Source: Diphasiastrum complanatum (Eukaryota; Streptophyta; Lycopodiopsida; Lycopodiales; Lycopodiaceae). Taken from it: DNA of 64,000 nucleotides. The translations under genes and the position numbers were made by a program. How positions within the stretch are numbered: position 1 is the first letter of the stretch; each line of letters starts with the position of its first letter. The notes under the pieces were generated by a model. It worked only from the letters and a program-made list of their open reading frames with translations, did not search any database and was not told where the DNA came from. Positions 24,086-35,900 of this stretch are shown here, piece after piece. Where the stretch lies: NCBI GenBank assembly GCA_029204225.1, contig MU832236.1, forward strand, positions 17,321-81,320, written 5' to 3'.

Positions 24086-26333
24086 AGCAGATTTGGTTCT
24101 TGATAAGAGATGAATACTCTTTATCCATAGCTTCTTGCCAGAGATCTGAATCTGGATGATTGAGTGCCTCTTTGACAATCGTTGGCTCGTGAACAAGGTA
24201 GGCTGCAGACTCGTCGATATATCTGATAGGTGGTCTGCTAGCTCTTGATGATCTTTTGGAAAATAGAGGAAGTTGATCATTTTCATCATATTGTAGTTGT
24301 TGAATTGCAACACCATCATCTTCTGATTCATCGTTAATTTATTGTTCATCAAAAGTAGATGAGCTTGGTCCTTCAATGGGAATAGTCGACTGAGGAACTG
24401 GAAAGTTCAATATGTCAAGGAAATCTGACAGGTCGGCTGGATGGGCAATACCTTTTTCCTTGAGGTCTTGAAATTGATCTTAGATGAAGATGACATCCTA
24501 ACTAGTGAATATCTTCAACTCAATGGGATTGAACAACTTGTAGGCTTGATCTAAAATAGTGTAGTTGATGAAAATACATTTGATACGTTAGAAGTCGATT
24601 TTCTTCTTGAGATCGTGAGGAATTTGCACATAAGCAGTACATCCAAAAACTCATAAGTTTGATAGAGAAGGTTTGATACCTGTTCAAACTTCGAATGGTG
24701 TTTTGTATGAGAGATCTTTACTAGGACATATGTTCTGAACATAAGTTGTCGTTGAAATAGCTTTAGCCCAGAAGGACTTCGGTAGTGTCGCATGTAATAA
24801 CATACACTTTGTCGATTCGACGAAGGTTCTGTTCTTTCTCTCAGCAAGACCATTTGACTGAGGTAAATAGGAGGTAATGTATTGTTGCTCAATGCCATTG
24901 TTAAGACAGTACTCCTTGAATTCGATGTAGATATATTCTCCCCTGTTATCTAACCTCAATGCTTTGATTTGTTTGCCAGTTTGATTTTTTGCATGCTCTT
25001 TGAATTGTCTAAACTCGATGAAAGCCTCTTATTTTAGTCTAATGAAATAAATAGCCGTTTTTCTGAAGAATTCATCAATAAAGGTAATGAAATACTTTGC
25101 ATCTAACAATGAAGGAGTTTGCATAGGTCCACATATATCTATATGAACAACATCTAACAAACCTTCTGTTGCATGCCTATGACTTGGTCTAAAAGGAATC
25201 CTAGTCTGCTTTCCAAGGATGCAGCTATGGTAGATAGGCAGATCGACTTTACCAAAAGGATAGTCGAGATCAAGAGCCATGGATTGGCTGACATGTTCAA
25301 AACAGATGCATAAGTCAAGTGTCCTAAGCGATGATGCCATAGTAATGCCTTATTGACAAGAATAGAGATTTTCAAGGCTTGACTAGAATCAGAATAACAA
25401 TTATGTTGAGTAGCTCCAGAATCCAAAAATCACGAATCATCCAAATTCGTGTATTTGTCTTTGACCATAAAAGTGCCTTTGTCCATTTCGACTTGAGGAG
25501 ATACTGTAACTATATTTGCTTGTTGATCATGTTGCTTGGCTGTATTCTTCGCTTTGAGAATTCAACAATCCTGGATCTAATGGTTATTGCATTTGCAATA
25601 CTTGCAAAACATCTTCTTCTTTGACGAATGTGGATTTGATGATTGTTCTTGACTTTGAGTCTGTCTGTGATTCGACGTAGACTGCTTGGAGCTTTTCTGC
25701 TTCTGTCATTTCAAGCCCTTGTTGACATAGAGAGCATGAGATCAAGAGGTAGACAAAGTGTCTTGACTTCTTCGATTATCTTCTTGCAGCAACATAGTGA
25801 TAACTCTGATAAGAGTTAAATCTGAGTGTGTTATGATGATCGTCATCTAGTTCTCATATGTAAAGGGCAGACTTAAAAGCAATGTCATAATTGCGTCTTG
25901 ATCGTCTATGACTGATCCGACAATGGCCATCTGTTGCAAGAGATTCTTAAACTGGTTAATATGTTTCTGAAGACAATCACCATTTGACATCTTGAGTGTG
26001 ACGAATTTTCTTCGAAGATCTAACTTGGTAGTTACGTCTCTCACATCATATAGTGAGCTCAGGATGTCCCAAACTTTTTTCGAAGTCTTAGGCTCAGCTA
26101 TATGGCCAATTTGAGTATATGATATATTGAGGATAATAAGCGCGAAAGCTTTACCATCATTCGATTTCCATTCCGAGGTTTCTGTGTCGTTTTCAGGTTT
26201 CACTTTGATACCTGTAACAACATCCCACAACTCGTTGGCGATTAGCAAGGCCTTCATCTTAAATTTTCACAAATGATAATTGGATCCATTCAGCTTGTTT
26301 GTGATAGAACCGACTTTACTTTGAGAATCCATT
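24085..26333 (-). pseudogene. Copia element E, gag-PR-INT remnant, truncated
   Basis: Minus-strand reading starts near 26333 with gag (NELWDVVTGIKV; UBN2-type gag text such as SKKVWDILSSLYDV). A CCHC-like knuckle lies near 25615-25565, the protease DSGATQH near 25420, the pre-integrase block WHHRLGH near 25330, and integrase with GLAERKNRTFVES near 24850. The sequence then becomes RT-linker text and stops at 24085, where the CT array of unit 4 begins; RT and RNase H are absent. Several stops disrupt it, including TGA in the gag start (NYHL-stop-KFKM, expected Trp). It is the same family as element F, which faces away from it. Confidence 0.88.
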
Positions 26334-26527
26334 TGGAACTTAGTTTGTCGATTGTATCGATGACGCTAAGATGTAGTGATGCCAACAATAGGAAATCAAT
26401 TCTCTGATACTGAAAGGATGAAAGGAACTGAAAAATATGATATCAATTTGTTATCGCGAAAGATATCAAGTATTAGAGCTTTTCGTTCTGATATCGAAAT
26501 AGTATTAGGCGTTGAAGAAGAATCAAT
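26334..26527 (-). other. Element E leader
   Basis: Between primer-binding site and gag. Matches the leader of element F (28060-28230) in inverted orientation. Confidence 0.65.
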
Positions 26528-26539
26528 GCTCTGAAACCA
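26528..26539 (-). other. Primer-binding site of element E, one mismatch
   Basis: The reverse complement reads TGGTTTCAGAGC, one base from the usual initiator-Met site, directly next to the LTR end TTTTGACA. Confidence 0.75.
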
Positions 26540-27270
26540 TGTCAAAAATAGGTGAGTAATAGAATGTGGAAACTTCCTACTTCCAATGCATGACTACTCC
26601 TATAACAAAATGAATAAAGTCGTAGTGATGGAAATTACGTCCAATCTTTAGCAACTAACTTTTGCTAGATACTAAGTGACTACATAGACAAACATAAAGT
26701 ATTAAATTCTCAGACAATTTTTATCAGTTACAAAAGCAATACAAAGATGCATGCATTCTGACACAAACTGAATGCAATAAGGAAATAGTATTGATTTAGA
26801 AAAACAAGATCAGATGCTAATGAGTGCAAGACAATAGCGGATAGAAACCGTGCACTCTAAAGCTATCTCTGAGTAACTAAGAATAAGTCTGAAATAAGGA
26901 ACTTTGCTGATAAGCAGTAGCGCAATAGCAACTCTAAAATACATCTCTATAAAACTGATCTAGAATGCTCAAGAGAGTTCAAGCTTGAAAGCTTGATAGA
27001 GAGCTAACAACAATACTTTCTGATTGTGAATGATCTGCTTGATGAGAGTGTAGGAAGTGTCGTGTAATAACACTCAACTCCTTCACAATCCACAATGTTG
27101 ATGGATCATTCTACTGATAATGAGATGTATGAACAACTGATTTATACTAAGTAATTAGGTCGTCAAATGCGATTGCCAGTTGGCTGGTGTCCATTGACAT
27201 TCATCCAGTTCTTCTCAGAAGTTGTTTGTTGATAAGCGGTGACAATTGGCCGTAAACTGTCATTTTGCAT
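26540..27270 (-). repeat. LTR of element E (outer end uncertain)
   Basis: Starts at the primer-binding site boundary. Its inner several hundred bases match, in inverted orientation, the LTR of F near 27700-28050 and, in the same orientation, a fragment near 46.04-46.74 kb (TAGTGATGGAAAT, GACAATAGCGG). The outer end merges with the 52-bp tandem repeat, so I cannot place it. Confidence 0.6.
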
Positions 27271-27284
27271 AAATGAATGTAAAT

Positions 27285-27505
27285 TGTCACAGGCGAAAAA
27301 TGTGACACTGTATTTTTACTCGTAATTTTTGACAGGCAAAAAATGCAAAAAAGACGACATTGCATTTTTGCACGTAATTCCTTATAGGCAAAAAATACAA
27401 AAAAGATGACACTGCATTTTTACACATAATTCCTGACAGGCGAAAAATGCGAAAAAGCCGACACTGTCTTTTTACATGAGATTCCTGACAGGCGACACTG
27501 TCGGG
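27285..27505. repeat. ~52-bp tandem repeat between elements E and F
   Basis: About four units built on ACAGGCGAAAAATGC, then GACACTGCATTTTTAC and ATAATTCCTG. Full units are about 52 bp. They lie at the centre of the head-to-head pair. Confidence 0.8.
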
Positions 27506-28060
27506 TTTGTAGAGAGAGAAAATATGACACTATTGTCAAACTCCGTGTATTTTTGCAGATTGTGTAAAAACACTTGTAATTCTGTAGATTGTATAAAGAC
27601 ATGAGAAAATTCGCAGAACTGGATAAACAGTTGGATGAAGATTAAAACCCGATTAGTCGATTAGTAGGACAGAGAATAATCCAACACTATTTTGCTTTCA
27701 TACTGAATCAATACTATCTTCTTATCCCATTCAGCTTCATCTCAGAATGTATGCATTTTTATAATTTTTTGCGACTGATTATTTGTCTGATAATTCAATG
27801 CTTTAATGTTTGGCTACGTAATCGTTGTAGTACTAATGATTTCATAGTTAGTTACTATAAGATTGAACGTGATTTCAATCACTATTCTTTTGTTCAAAAT
27901 TGATAGGCGTAGTCATGCATGAAGAAAGAGAAAGATAGTTTATTCTATTATGCATGATAAGTTTTCTTTCTTGTCGTTTGAGTTATTTTTATTCAAATCT
28001 TATTTGACCTATCTTTTATACACCGCTTTCCAACATCGTATTTAAGTATTGATTCTTCTT
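27506..28060 (+). repeat. LTR of element F (degenerate)
   Basis: Inverted match to the LTR of E, for example AGGCGTAGTCATGCATGA against the E-side text near 26590. The junction with the leader near 28060 lacks a clear primer-binding site. Confidence 0.55.
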
Positions 28061-29455
28061 CAAGGCCTGATACTATATCAGAGCGCAAGCTCTTATACTT
28101 GATATCTTTCGTGATATCAAATTATTCTTCAGTTCGAATCAATTTATTTCGGTATCAGAGAATTGGATTCCACAGCATTGTATCTTTCTCTTAAAGACGA
28201 TTGAATTATCAATAGTCTAAAGTTCCAGATGGATTCTCAAACTAAAGCCAGTCTTATCGTAGACAATCTGAATGGATCCAATTATCATTTATGAAAATTT
28301 AAGATGAAGACCTTGCTAATCTCCAATGAGTTGTGGGATGTTGTTACACGTATCGAAGTGAAACCTGAAGATGATACAGAAGACTCAAAATGAAAATCAA
28401 AGGATGGTAAAGCTTTCGCGATTATTATCCTCAATATCAGATACTCAAGCTAAGTTTTTGGAAGAAGTCTGGGACATCCTGAACTCACTATGTGATGTGA
28501 GTGACGTAACTAATAAGTTACATCTTTGAAGGAAATTATTCAGACTCAAGATTTCAAATAATGATTCTCTTCAGAATCATATTAGCCAGTTTAAGAATCT
28601 CTTGAAACAGATGGCCGTTGTTGGATCAGTCATACATGATCAAGACACAATTATGACATTGCTTTCAAGCCTATCCTCTACATATAAGAACTGAGTGATG
28701 ATCATCATAACACACTCAAATTTATCTCTTACTAGAGTTATCACTATGTTGCTACAAGAAGATAATCGAAGAAGTCAAGTCACTTCGTCTACCTCTTTAT
28801 CTCATGCTCTATATGTCAACAAGGGCTCAAAACGACAAAAGCAGAAAAGCTCCAAGCAGTCTACATCAAATCAGAAACAGACTCAAAATCAAGAACAATC
28901 ATCAAATCCACGTTCGTCGAAGAAGAAGCTTTTTTGCAGGTATTGCAACCACAATAACCATGAGATCTAGGATTGCCGAATTCTCAAAGCGAAGAATGCA
29001 GCCAAGAAAACTGACCAACAAGCAAATACAGTTACAGCATCCCCTGAAGTCAAAATGGATGACGGTGCTTTTATGGTCAACGACAAATATTCGAATTCGA
29101 TGATTCATGGTTTCTAGATTCTGGAGCTATTCAACATATGACCAATCATTGTGAGATTTTCCAATCCTATACGCCTTACAGCACAAAGAAGTATGTTCAT
29201 CTTGGTGATGATAGTACTCACACTATCGAAGGTGGAGGTATTGTAAGATTAAGATTCCAGCATGGTCAATTCAAACTATTGTCAAAAGTCTTGTATGTTT
29301 CTAAACTCTCTATAAATGTGTTATCAATAAGTAGAATTATAGATTTAGGTCATAAGGTGGAGTTTGAGTCTGATCAATGTAGAATTATCAATAGGAGTAA
29401 TAAGATCCTTGCACTCGACAAGAGACATGGATACTTATATAGATTGGCACGTTGT
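28061..29455 (+). pseudogene. Copia element F, gag-PR remnant, truncated
   Basis: Leader, then gag from the ATG near 28229 (MDSQTKAS), interrupted by many stops. A CCHC-like knuckle lies near 28935-28975 (CRYCNHNNH, then stop-DC), followed by a frameshifted protease, WFLDSGAIQH, near 29108. An open frame continues to 29455 with VLYVSKLSINVLS. Integrase, RT and RNase H are missing because the sequence switches to an unrelated gene near 29455. Comparison with E shows stops in one copy where the other has a sense codon: TAG here at 28968 against CAG in E, and TGA here at 28527 against CGA in E. Confidence 0.88.
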
Positions 29456-31130
29456 GTTTGATGGTGGACATTCAAATTTTTTTAGATAAGACTATAATTC
29501 AAGGTGCTTGTGATTTTGTAAGTATTAGCATGGAAGCATATGCAACAATATTTAAACTAATTAGAGAAGCTTTTCAGCAAGTTCAAATTAGAAAAGTCCC
29601 AATCCCTAGGACACATCACTTGAAAAAAGAGAGAGATACATTAAACATAGGTTTGCATAAGATCACTGGAACTCCATTTCATATTGAGGAGGTGTATGAA
29701 ACTGATGGAAGATCGATATCCTATTATTCATCAAACAACTTATTTGTTGATCTAAATTACTTGCTGAGATACATCCTCACATTCTATGATATAGCCTTTT
29801 AAAAGGTGAATGACAAAATAGTCATAGTACTTAAGTTAGATGAGTCAGAAATTGTGAAAGGGCTAAAGATGGAGAGAGTTAGTATAACTCTCATGAATGG
29901 TGCACTATCACAAACAGAGGACCAAGAAGATTTCAGATTCAGTGTCCAGTCAGAAAATGATATATGGTGGTTGGCAGCGTTTCAAGTAACTAGCTTCATT
30001 ATTACATCACATTAATTGAATAGTATTAATTCTTTGTCAACTAAGTTTGATTAATTCTTTGGATAGGTGCTGAAGGAGGATCATGATATATTATCATGGA
30101 TATTCTCAAGGACATCTTATCCTAGGATCATCAAGGACCATATGGATGGAGGACTTCTCAATATTCCAGGAGTTGGAGACTTCAATGTTGAATGGCACTT
30201 AGCAGGCGATTTGAAAACATTGAAATGTATGTATAATGTCTCTCAAGGTGCTACATCAAAACACCCTTGTTTGTACTGCATGAAAATGGAAAAAGATGTT
30301 ACTAGGAGTACAGGAATTACTAGAGAATATGCGGATCCAAACTGGTAGCCTGTGCTACCTATCCCCTTGAAAAATGTGCATGTTTGCACTCTTCATGCAG
30401 AAGTTAGATTAATAGAAAAGATCATTTATCTTCATATAGTTTCTGCTTGGAATACTAAGCTAGCATCATCAACAAAAGAAGCTATCTCTCGATTAGAAGA
30501 TGTTTTATCAAAAGCAGGACTTCATAAGAGACATGTCAAAATTCAAAAAGATGAAAAGCTTTCAGATTAGAATGGGAATATGCCAACTAAGCCAAGCATA
30601 GGAGGAGCAAAAGCGTCTCTATCAAATCATACTGGTAAGGCTTCTAATATTCAACACTCAATCTCTGGACACATATTATTGCTACCACTCAGGATTTCGA
30701 GAAAGACGGCAAAACTAGAATACTAAAGTTGATGTATGGAAGAAGATTGATAGTATGATTGCTATTTAAAAAAAAAGATAAATACTATGATATTGATAAG
30801 AAAGCCATACAAAGGACTTGTGTTGAGTTTGTTAATGTAGTATCAAAATCATGGGGAGAAAATCACATCACTCATTACATGGTTAGTATAAATTCTTTAA
30901 GTTGCTTTCAATTTTTCATATATATTTAGATCCAAACATAAGATTGACATTATGGTTTTGACATCTGCAACACATACTAAGAGATCATACAACATTTTTT
31001 GCAAACACGTATGGAAGCTTGAGTGTCTGGTCATCAAAGGGGATGGAGAAGTCACATTGGCAAGCACGAGCAGCATTTCATCAAAATACACAACATGGAG
31101 GAACCAATGAAAAATAAAACTACATTTGTC
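29452..31130 (+). pseudogene. Unrecognised decayed intron-containing gene, possibly transposase-like
   Basis: One frame runs from 29452 to 29985 with a single TAA at 29800. A GT-AG intron at 29986-30066 (81 bp) splices in phase to an exon continuing to 30570 and beyond, with TAG at 30346 and 30568. All three stops fit mutated CAA or CAG. Visible blocks: VEWHLAGDLKTLKCMYN, a CxxC (HPCLYCMKM), and near 31020-31085 WSSKGMEKSHWQAR with a His-Gly-rich tail. I do not recognise the family with confidence. The mix of acidic blocks, a CxxC and a late Glu-Lys-Ser-His block recalls domesticated or mobile transposase-like proteins of invertebrates and protists. The start is unknown, because the 5' end abuts truncated element F. 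Confidence 0.55.
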
Positions 31131-31979
31131 AATGTTTCAGTGGTTCTACCGCAGAGTTTAGATTCGACATATAACAAAGTCCACACAATACAACAAGTTT
31201 AGAAAAGCATGCAAGTTCATACAGGGAGATAAAATTAGATGATTGATGAGTAGAAGATAAAAAGACATTCAATCATCATGGTCATCAAATCATGACATGT
31301 TCAGAATTGCTTGCAAATTCATTGAACAAGAGAGGAAAAATACTCAATGTAAATGTGTGACATGTTCAGAATTGCATGCAAATTCATGGAACTTGCTTCC
31401 CATTGTTGTTTAAATCAATCGGGATTTGAATGCTTGGCCTCATGTATCACCTTTGCCCAATCTTTTTTGGAAGCCCAACCTAGTCTTCTAAATGATTGAC
31501 AAAGTGAAATGGACACATGCATGATGATTTGTACAATTCTAGTTAGAACTAGGACACTTGGTAAAAGTAGGTAGAGATACACGCATGAGATATGACAAAT
31601 GTCACATAGACTCTAGTTTTCACTTTAGATGTCATTGAAAGGTGGATGGATGTGGTTCTACCTCGAGCTATTCCATAAATATGTGTAGCTCTTCTAATAA
31701 TTAATGATGAAGAACCAAAGCTTTGTAGCTATCTCATGCCATTTTGGATCCTTCTCTCTCTAACTCGTGTTGATGCTAATGCTAATGCACTAATTTCTTG
31801 TACTTTTGCTCATTTATGATTCATTGCTATCATACTCTTATGCTTAGCATGCTAGATTGTGGTTAAGCCATAACTTATGTAATAGATCTTGCTATTCAAT
31901 CTAGAATCAGGTTATTGTGCTAATCATAAAGCTTAATTAGATCTATCATACATGTGGATCATTCCCACACGTGTGAATC
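31131..31979. other. Intergenic, possible degraded LTR in the right half
   Basis: No coding frame. A 25-30 bp phrase (GACATGTTCAGAATTGCTTGCAAATTCAT) occurs twice near 31297 and 31358. From about 31660 the text (CTCGAGCTATTCC, AACTCGTGTTGATGC, then CACACGTGTG near 31966) resembles the A, B and G type LTR and leader, but it is too worn to bound. Confidence 0.4.
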
Positions 31980-32680
31980 TTGAAATTTTGTCAATATGTA
32001 ACTTTCATTGATGATTTTAGTAGATTTTGTTGGATCTATCTACTAAAGAGCAAAGATGAAGTGTATGATATCTTTGTTAAGTTCAAGAATGCAAGGGGGA
32101 ACCAATTTTCCACAAGGATCGAGTTCTTAAGGAGTGACAATGGTGGCGAGTACATATCTACCAAGTTCAAGGCCTTTTGTGATGAGCATGGGATCAAGAG
32201 GGAGTATACAACACCAAGGACCCCACAACACTGAATGGAGTGGCTGAAAGGAAGAATAGGACTTTATGTGAAAGTGCTAAAGCCATGAGGCTAGTAGCTA
32301 TTCTTCCAAAACCATTTTGGAATCAAGCTTTATTGTGTGCTAACTTTTTATGCCATAGATGGCCGAGTGCTATATTGGACGGAAGGATACCTTTTGAGAT
32401 GATATTCAAGAGGAGGCCGAGTGTCAAGTTTTTTAGAACTTTTGGATGCACTTGCTATGTCAATATAACTCTTGATGATTGAAGGAGGATCCATTTTCAA
32501 GGAAAGGTATATTTGTTGGATATCGTGAGGTGAGTAAAGCCTACAAGGTTAACATTCCTACTACTGATAAGGTGATTAGTAGAGATGTCATTTTTTATGA
32601 GGGGAACACTTCAAAAGTATCTTCAAGTAATGATGATGTGGATTTCATTTCAAATTTACTTAAGCTCAAATGTACTTGAA
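31980..32680 (+). pseudogene. Copia integrase fragment
   Basis: Integrase core in three frames: FVTFIDDFSRFCW near 31990, DNGGEYISTKF near 32140, and after a frameshift near 32232, NGVAERKNRTLCE. A further frameshift near 32480 precedes GIFVGYREVSKAYKV, the region after the catalytic core. Asp of FIDDF and DNGG and Glu of the ERKN region are visible. No gag, protease or RT flanks it, so it is an orphan piece. Its wording is closest to elements A and B. Confidence 0.85.
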
Positions 32681-33549
32681 TTACCCCTTTTATAAAGTGA
32701 GAGAAATAGTAGAAGGTTGTAGTGGGTTTCTTTCCTTCCTAATCTGAATCCAAGATCTAGTCAATCTAGCATCAAAGAGACAGAGTTAGTTGTCACGCGG
32801 AGGTTCATTCCCATGAGAGCGATAGTATAGTTCATATTTCAACATGAATGGAGGATCTAACACTAACATCCATTAACACTAAGCATTAACACTACATCCA
32901 TTAATCCTACTTCCATTAACCCTAAATCCACAACAATGATAGAAACTTACTCTTCTCTCTCTCCCTTTCTCTCTCACAAAAAGCATAAGAAATAGCAATC
33001 CCAATAATGATCAAATCCAACAATTAGCAAAATCCAAAGAAATCATAAGAAATAGCAATCCCAATAATGATCAAATCCAACAATTAACAAAATCCAAAGA
33101 AAGCATGAGAAATGGAGAAAAAGAGAGGAAGAGCAAGGACATTCATCAATCCATTTCTAAAGAGAACCAATCTGCTTTATTGAAATGAGAAAATGAACAT
33201 CAGGAGCAACTCGAGTTGGTCCCTTTTTATAGTAGAGAGGAGGAACCTGGCCTCTGAATCCTATTGGTCCAGTCTTGCCTCTCTTTTTATTCAGATTTAA
33301 AAAAGTGTGGGAACCATCAAAATTGGAAGGAAACCCAACTTTATTCACTAACTTAACATTTAGGTCCTACGACATTAAAAGTCCCGCAAAAAAGCCTAAA
33401 GTCCTTTTATTGAATCTCTAATTAATCAAATAACTATGTGATAATTGGGTTGGACTTACACACGCAGGGTGCCAAATCCCTCTCACTTTTAACTAGGGTT
33501 AGGGTTGCCTTGGGATCCGCAAACCCTCCCCCACACCTGCAATATGTAG
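32681..33549. other. Intergenic with one 60-bp tandem duplication
   Basis: Short CATTAACACTA-like repeats occur near 32865-32930. An exact-period 60-bp duplication lies at 32983-33042 and 33043-33102 (CATAAGAAATAGCAATCCCA). The rest shows no gene. Confidence 0.7.
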
Positions 33550-35900
33550 TTATTGGGGACTTTTATTGGCTTCGCGCCGAATATTAATTAAATAATACTG
33601 CACCTTTTTCATAAATTCAAGACGTGCAGTATTGAGATCCAAATTATGCGACAGGAAACAACGGTGGGCTCCAACAATCAACTTGGAAGTTGTCCATGAG
33701 GTGAAGCGAGATTCCCAAGAGCCTCCCATCATAGCCGCACGAAAATACAGTCGAGCAATCGGCAGCTGATCTTTGATTTGCTCTAAGGCCATCGGCTTAT
33801 TTAGATCGAATGCCAGGGTAGGAAGACAATCGTCCCATTTGGTTGCCACTGACGCCAACAGAGTTAGATCTTTTGCAAGCATTGTCGATTGTCGCACCGT
33901 TGGATCCGGAGAGTGAACATACTCTCTCTGATATGCTTGTAAGCTCGGTGGAAGTCCACTAAAATATTCCAGCTGTAAGACTGGTGGATGATTGGCCAAT
34001 TGGGCATATGGATGGTGATTTTATCCATAGCCAATCCCAAGTCTTTCCATTTTTGTCTTTGCGGCATTGGCACGTAATAAGGATCTACCCGCAACTGGCG
34101 AGGGCTGGTGACGTAACTCCTAATTGATTCCGGAGTTTTCTCAAAAACCGTGATTCTCCATGCCGATTGCTCTCCTAGTGCAAGTATTTTGTCTAATTCT
34201 TTGCCGGTCTCGATCTCGGAGGTCTTAAATTTGAGAACCCATCCACCACGTCAGGACTCATGTGGATGCTGCTTTAATAAGGTCTGGATCTGGTCCTCGA
34301 CGCTGATGGGCCTTCTGAATAAATGGCTTGTCCTTGATGAGGAGGACCCGCTTGTATTGTCGGTATAGTTGGCGGTTGATCTGTTAGATCTGGAGCTCCC
34401 CCCTGGTCCATGCTCGAATCAACCCCTGTATCCATCTATACAACTTCTTCGCGCGAAGGGGAGAATTGCGGCATGACCGGGACGGGGATTTGTGGTCCGG
34501 CTTCCAACACTTGAGCGACGGCTTTTTCATAGGCATTGATGGTCTCTTATGCCTTTGCCAACTCGGTTGAAGCTGCTCCTTTGAACCTATCAAAGCGACC
34601 TTGGAATTCCTGAAGGGCCACTTTGTATGTTTTCACTTTCTTGAAAAAATATGCAATCTCCGTCGGCGTGACCAGATGATCGGGTATTTGTGTTTGCAGA
34701 TATGCATCACGCTCAAGGGTGGTCGCATCCAATTCACCTTGAAGCCATGTGCGATCTTGTTCGGCCATTTGTAATTGCCCCTTCAGCAGCTGCACCTGTT
34801 GCTTGGCATCTTGCACTGCCTTATCTACCTGATCTTGTGCGGTTGTCAGGGCATTTTGCAGGGAGCTGATGTAGGTTTCCAAGTGATCAGCTTGTTGCTG
34901 GACCAAAATCTTTTCGCTTTCAGCCTTTTCTTCATGTTGCTTGGCTATCTTTACCTCTCGATTCAGCTGGACAATTTTCTGGCTGATCAGAGTGTTTTTG
35001 GATCCTAAATCATAGATCCTCTACTCCATTTCCTTCTTCTTATCCAACATAGACTGGATCACTTTCCCAAGGCTTGAAACTAATCCGAGAGCATCACTAG
35101 AATCGATAGTTGTGGAGGTGGCAGCAGCAGGAGACCCTGATGGTACTGTCGTTGGTAGGTGTGGAATAGGTGCCAAGGTCTCTTCTTCTTCAAAAATATT
35201 CTCGTCTTCAAACCCTTCAAGCACCGTGGCGTCGAACTGCTTTGGTGACTTTACAGTTGTGTCGAGCCGAAGTGTGGTTGGGCTACCCTATGTGGGTGGT
35301 TGCTGAGTGGCATCTTCGACACCAACAGTAGCTTCATGGATATGCTCGAATCTTCTTCCAAGGGATTGGGGTTTAAAGGGCACTGGGCTCTGGGGCATTT
35401 CAAAGATTTTGGTGGCCCCAAGGGGGCCGGAATCATCGAACATATCCATGAAGAACTGTGTGTTGGGTGAGGTTGCTTTGGTGTGTGGGGGTGAGGCGGC
35501 CTGAGCAGCCATGATGGGAATGGTAGGCCTAATGGTCACAAACTGTCCTTGTATAGGAGTAGAGGCGAGGGAAGCATCAGAGGTGAGGGAATGGGAAGTT
35601 CAGTGCGAACAGCAGCAAGGGGTGGGAGCGCAGCTGATGAGGTATGCCTAGTACGTCGTCGTAACACGAAAGGCGAGTCAAGAATTACGATCTCGCTGCG
35701 TGGACGACGATTACTATGAGAACTTGAGACATGGTGAGATGACTCGGCCGGTGCTTCTTCATAAACCGAAAGCACAGAATCCAGGTGGAAGCCATGGCTT
35801 TTGTTTTCTAAGTGAGAAGCGGTGAAGAGGGACAATAGAGAGCCAGCGACGAACTGCTGCTTTGTATTGGCCTTAATTGTTCGCTTGAGCTCACCAAAAA
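33550..35900 (-). pseudogene. Decayed coiled-coil protein gene downstream of Gypsy integrase, unrecognised
   Basis: Minus-strand text from about 35870 to 33550, GC-richer than its surroundings. Order: a Ser/Pro-rich polar N-terminus (RPRSEIVILDSP), a frame change near 35538, then one frame to about 34260 holding an acidic stretch and a long heptad-like coiled coil (about 34990-34700, rich in Gln, Leu and Glu). A final segment includes VFEKTPESIRSYV, DPYYVPMPQRQ and, after a frameshift near 34000, LEYFSGLPPSLQAY. Stops within the long frame (near 35275, 35018, 34544 and 34433) fit CAG or CAA changes. It lies on the same strand as, and 3' of, Gypsy integrase remains, where some plant Gypsy lineages carry an additional ORF. 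A host gene fragment is the alternative. Confidence 0.5.

Noticed and set aside
34150-35306. Plus-strand open frames opposite the coiled-coil gene
   Set aside because: Leucine-rich shadows of the minus-strand coiled coil; no independent motif.
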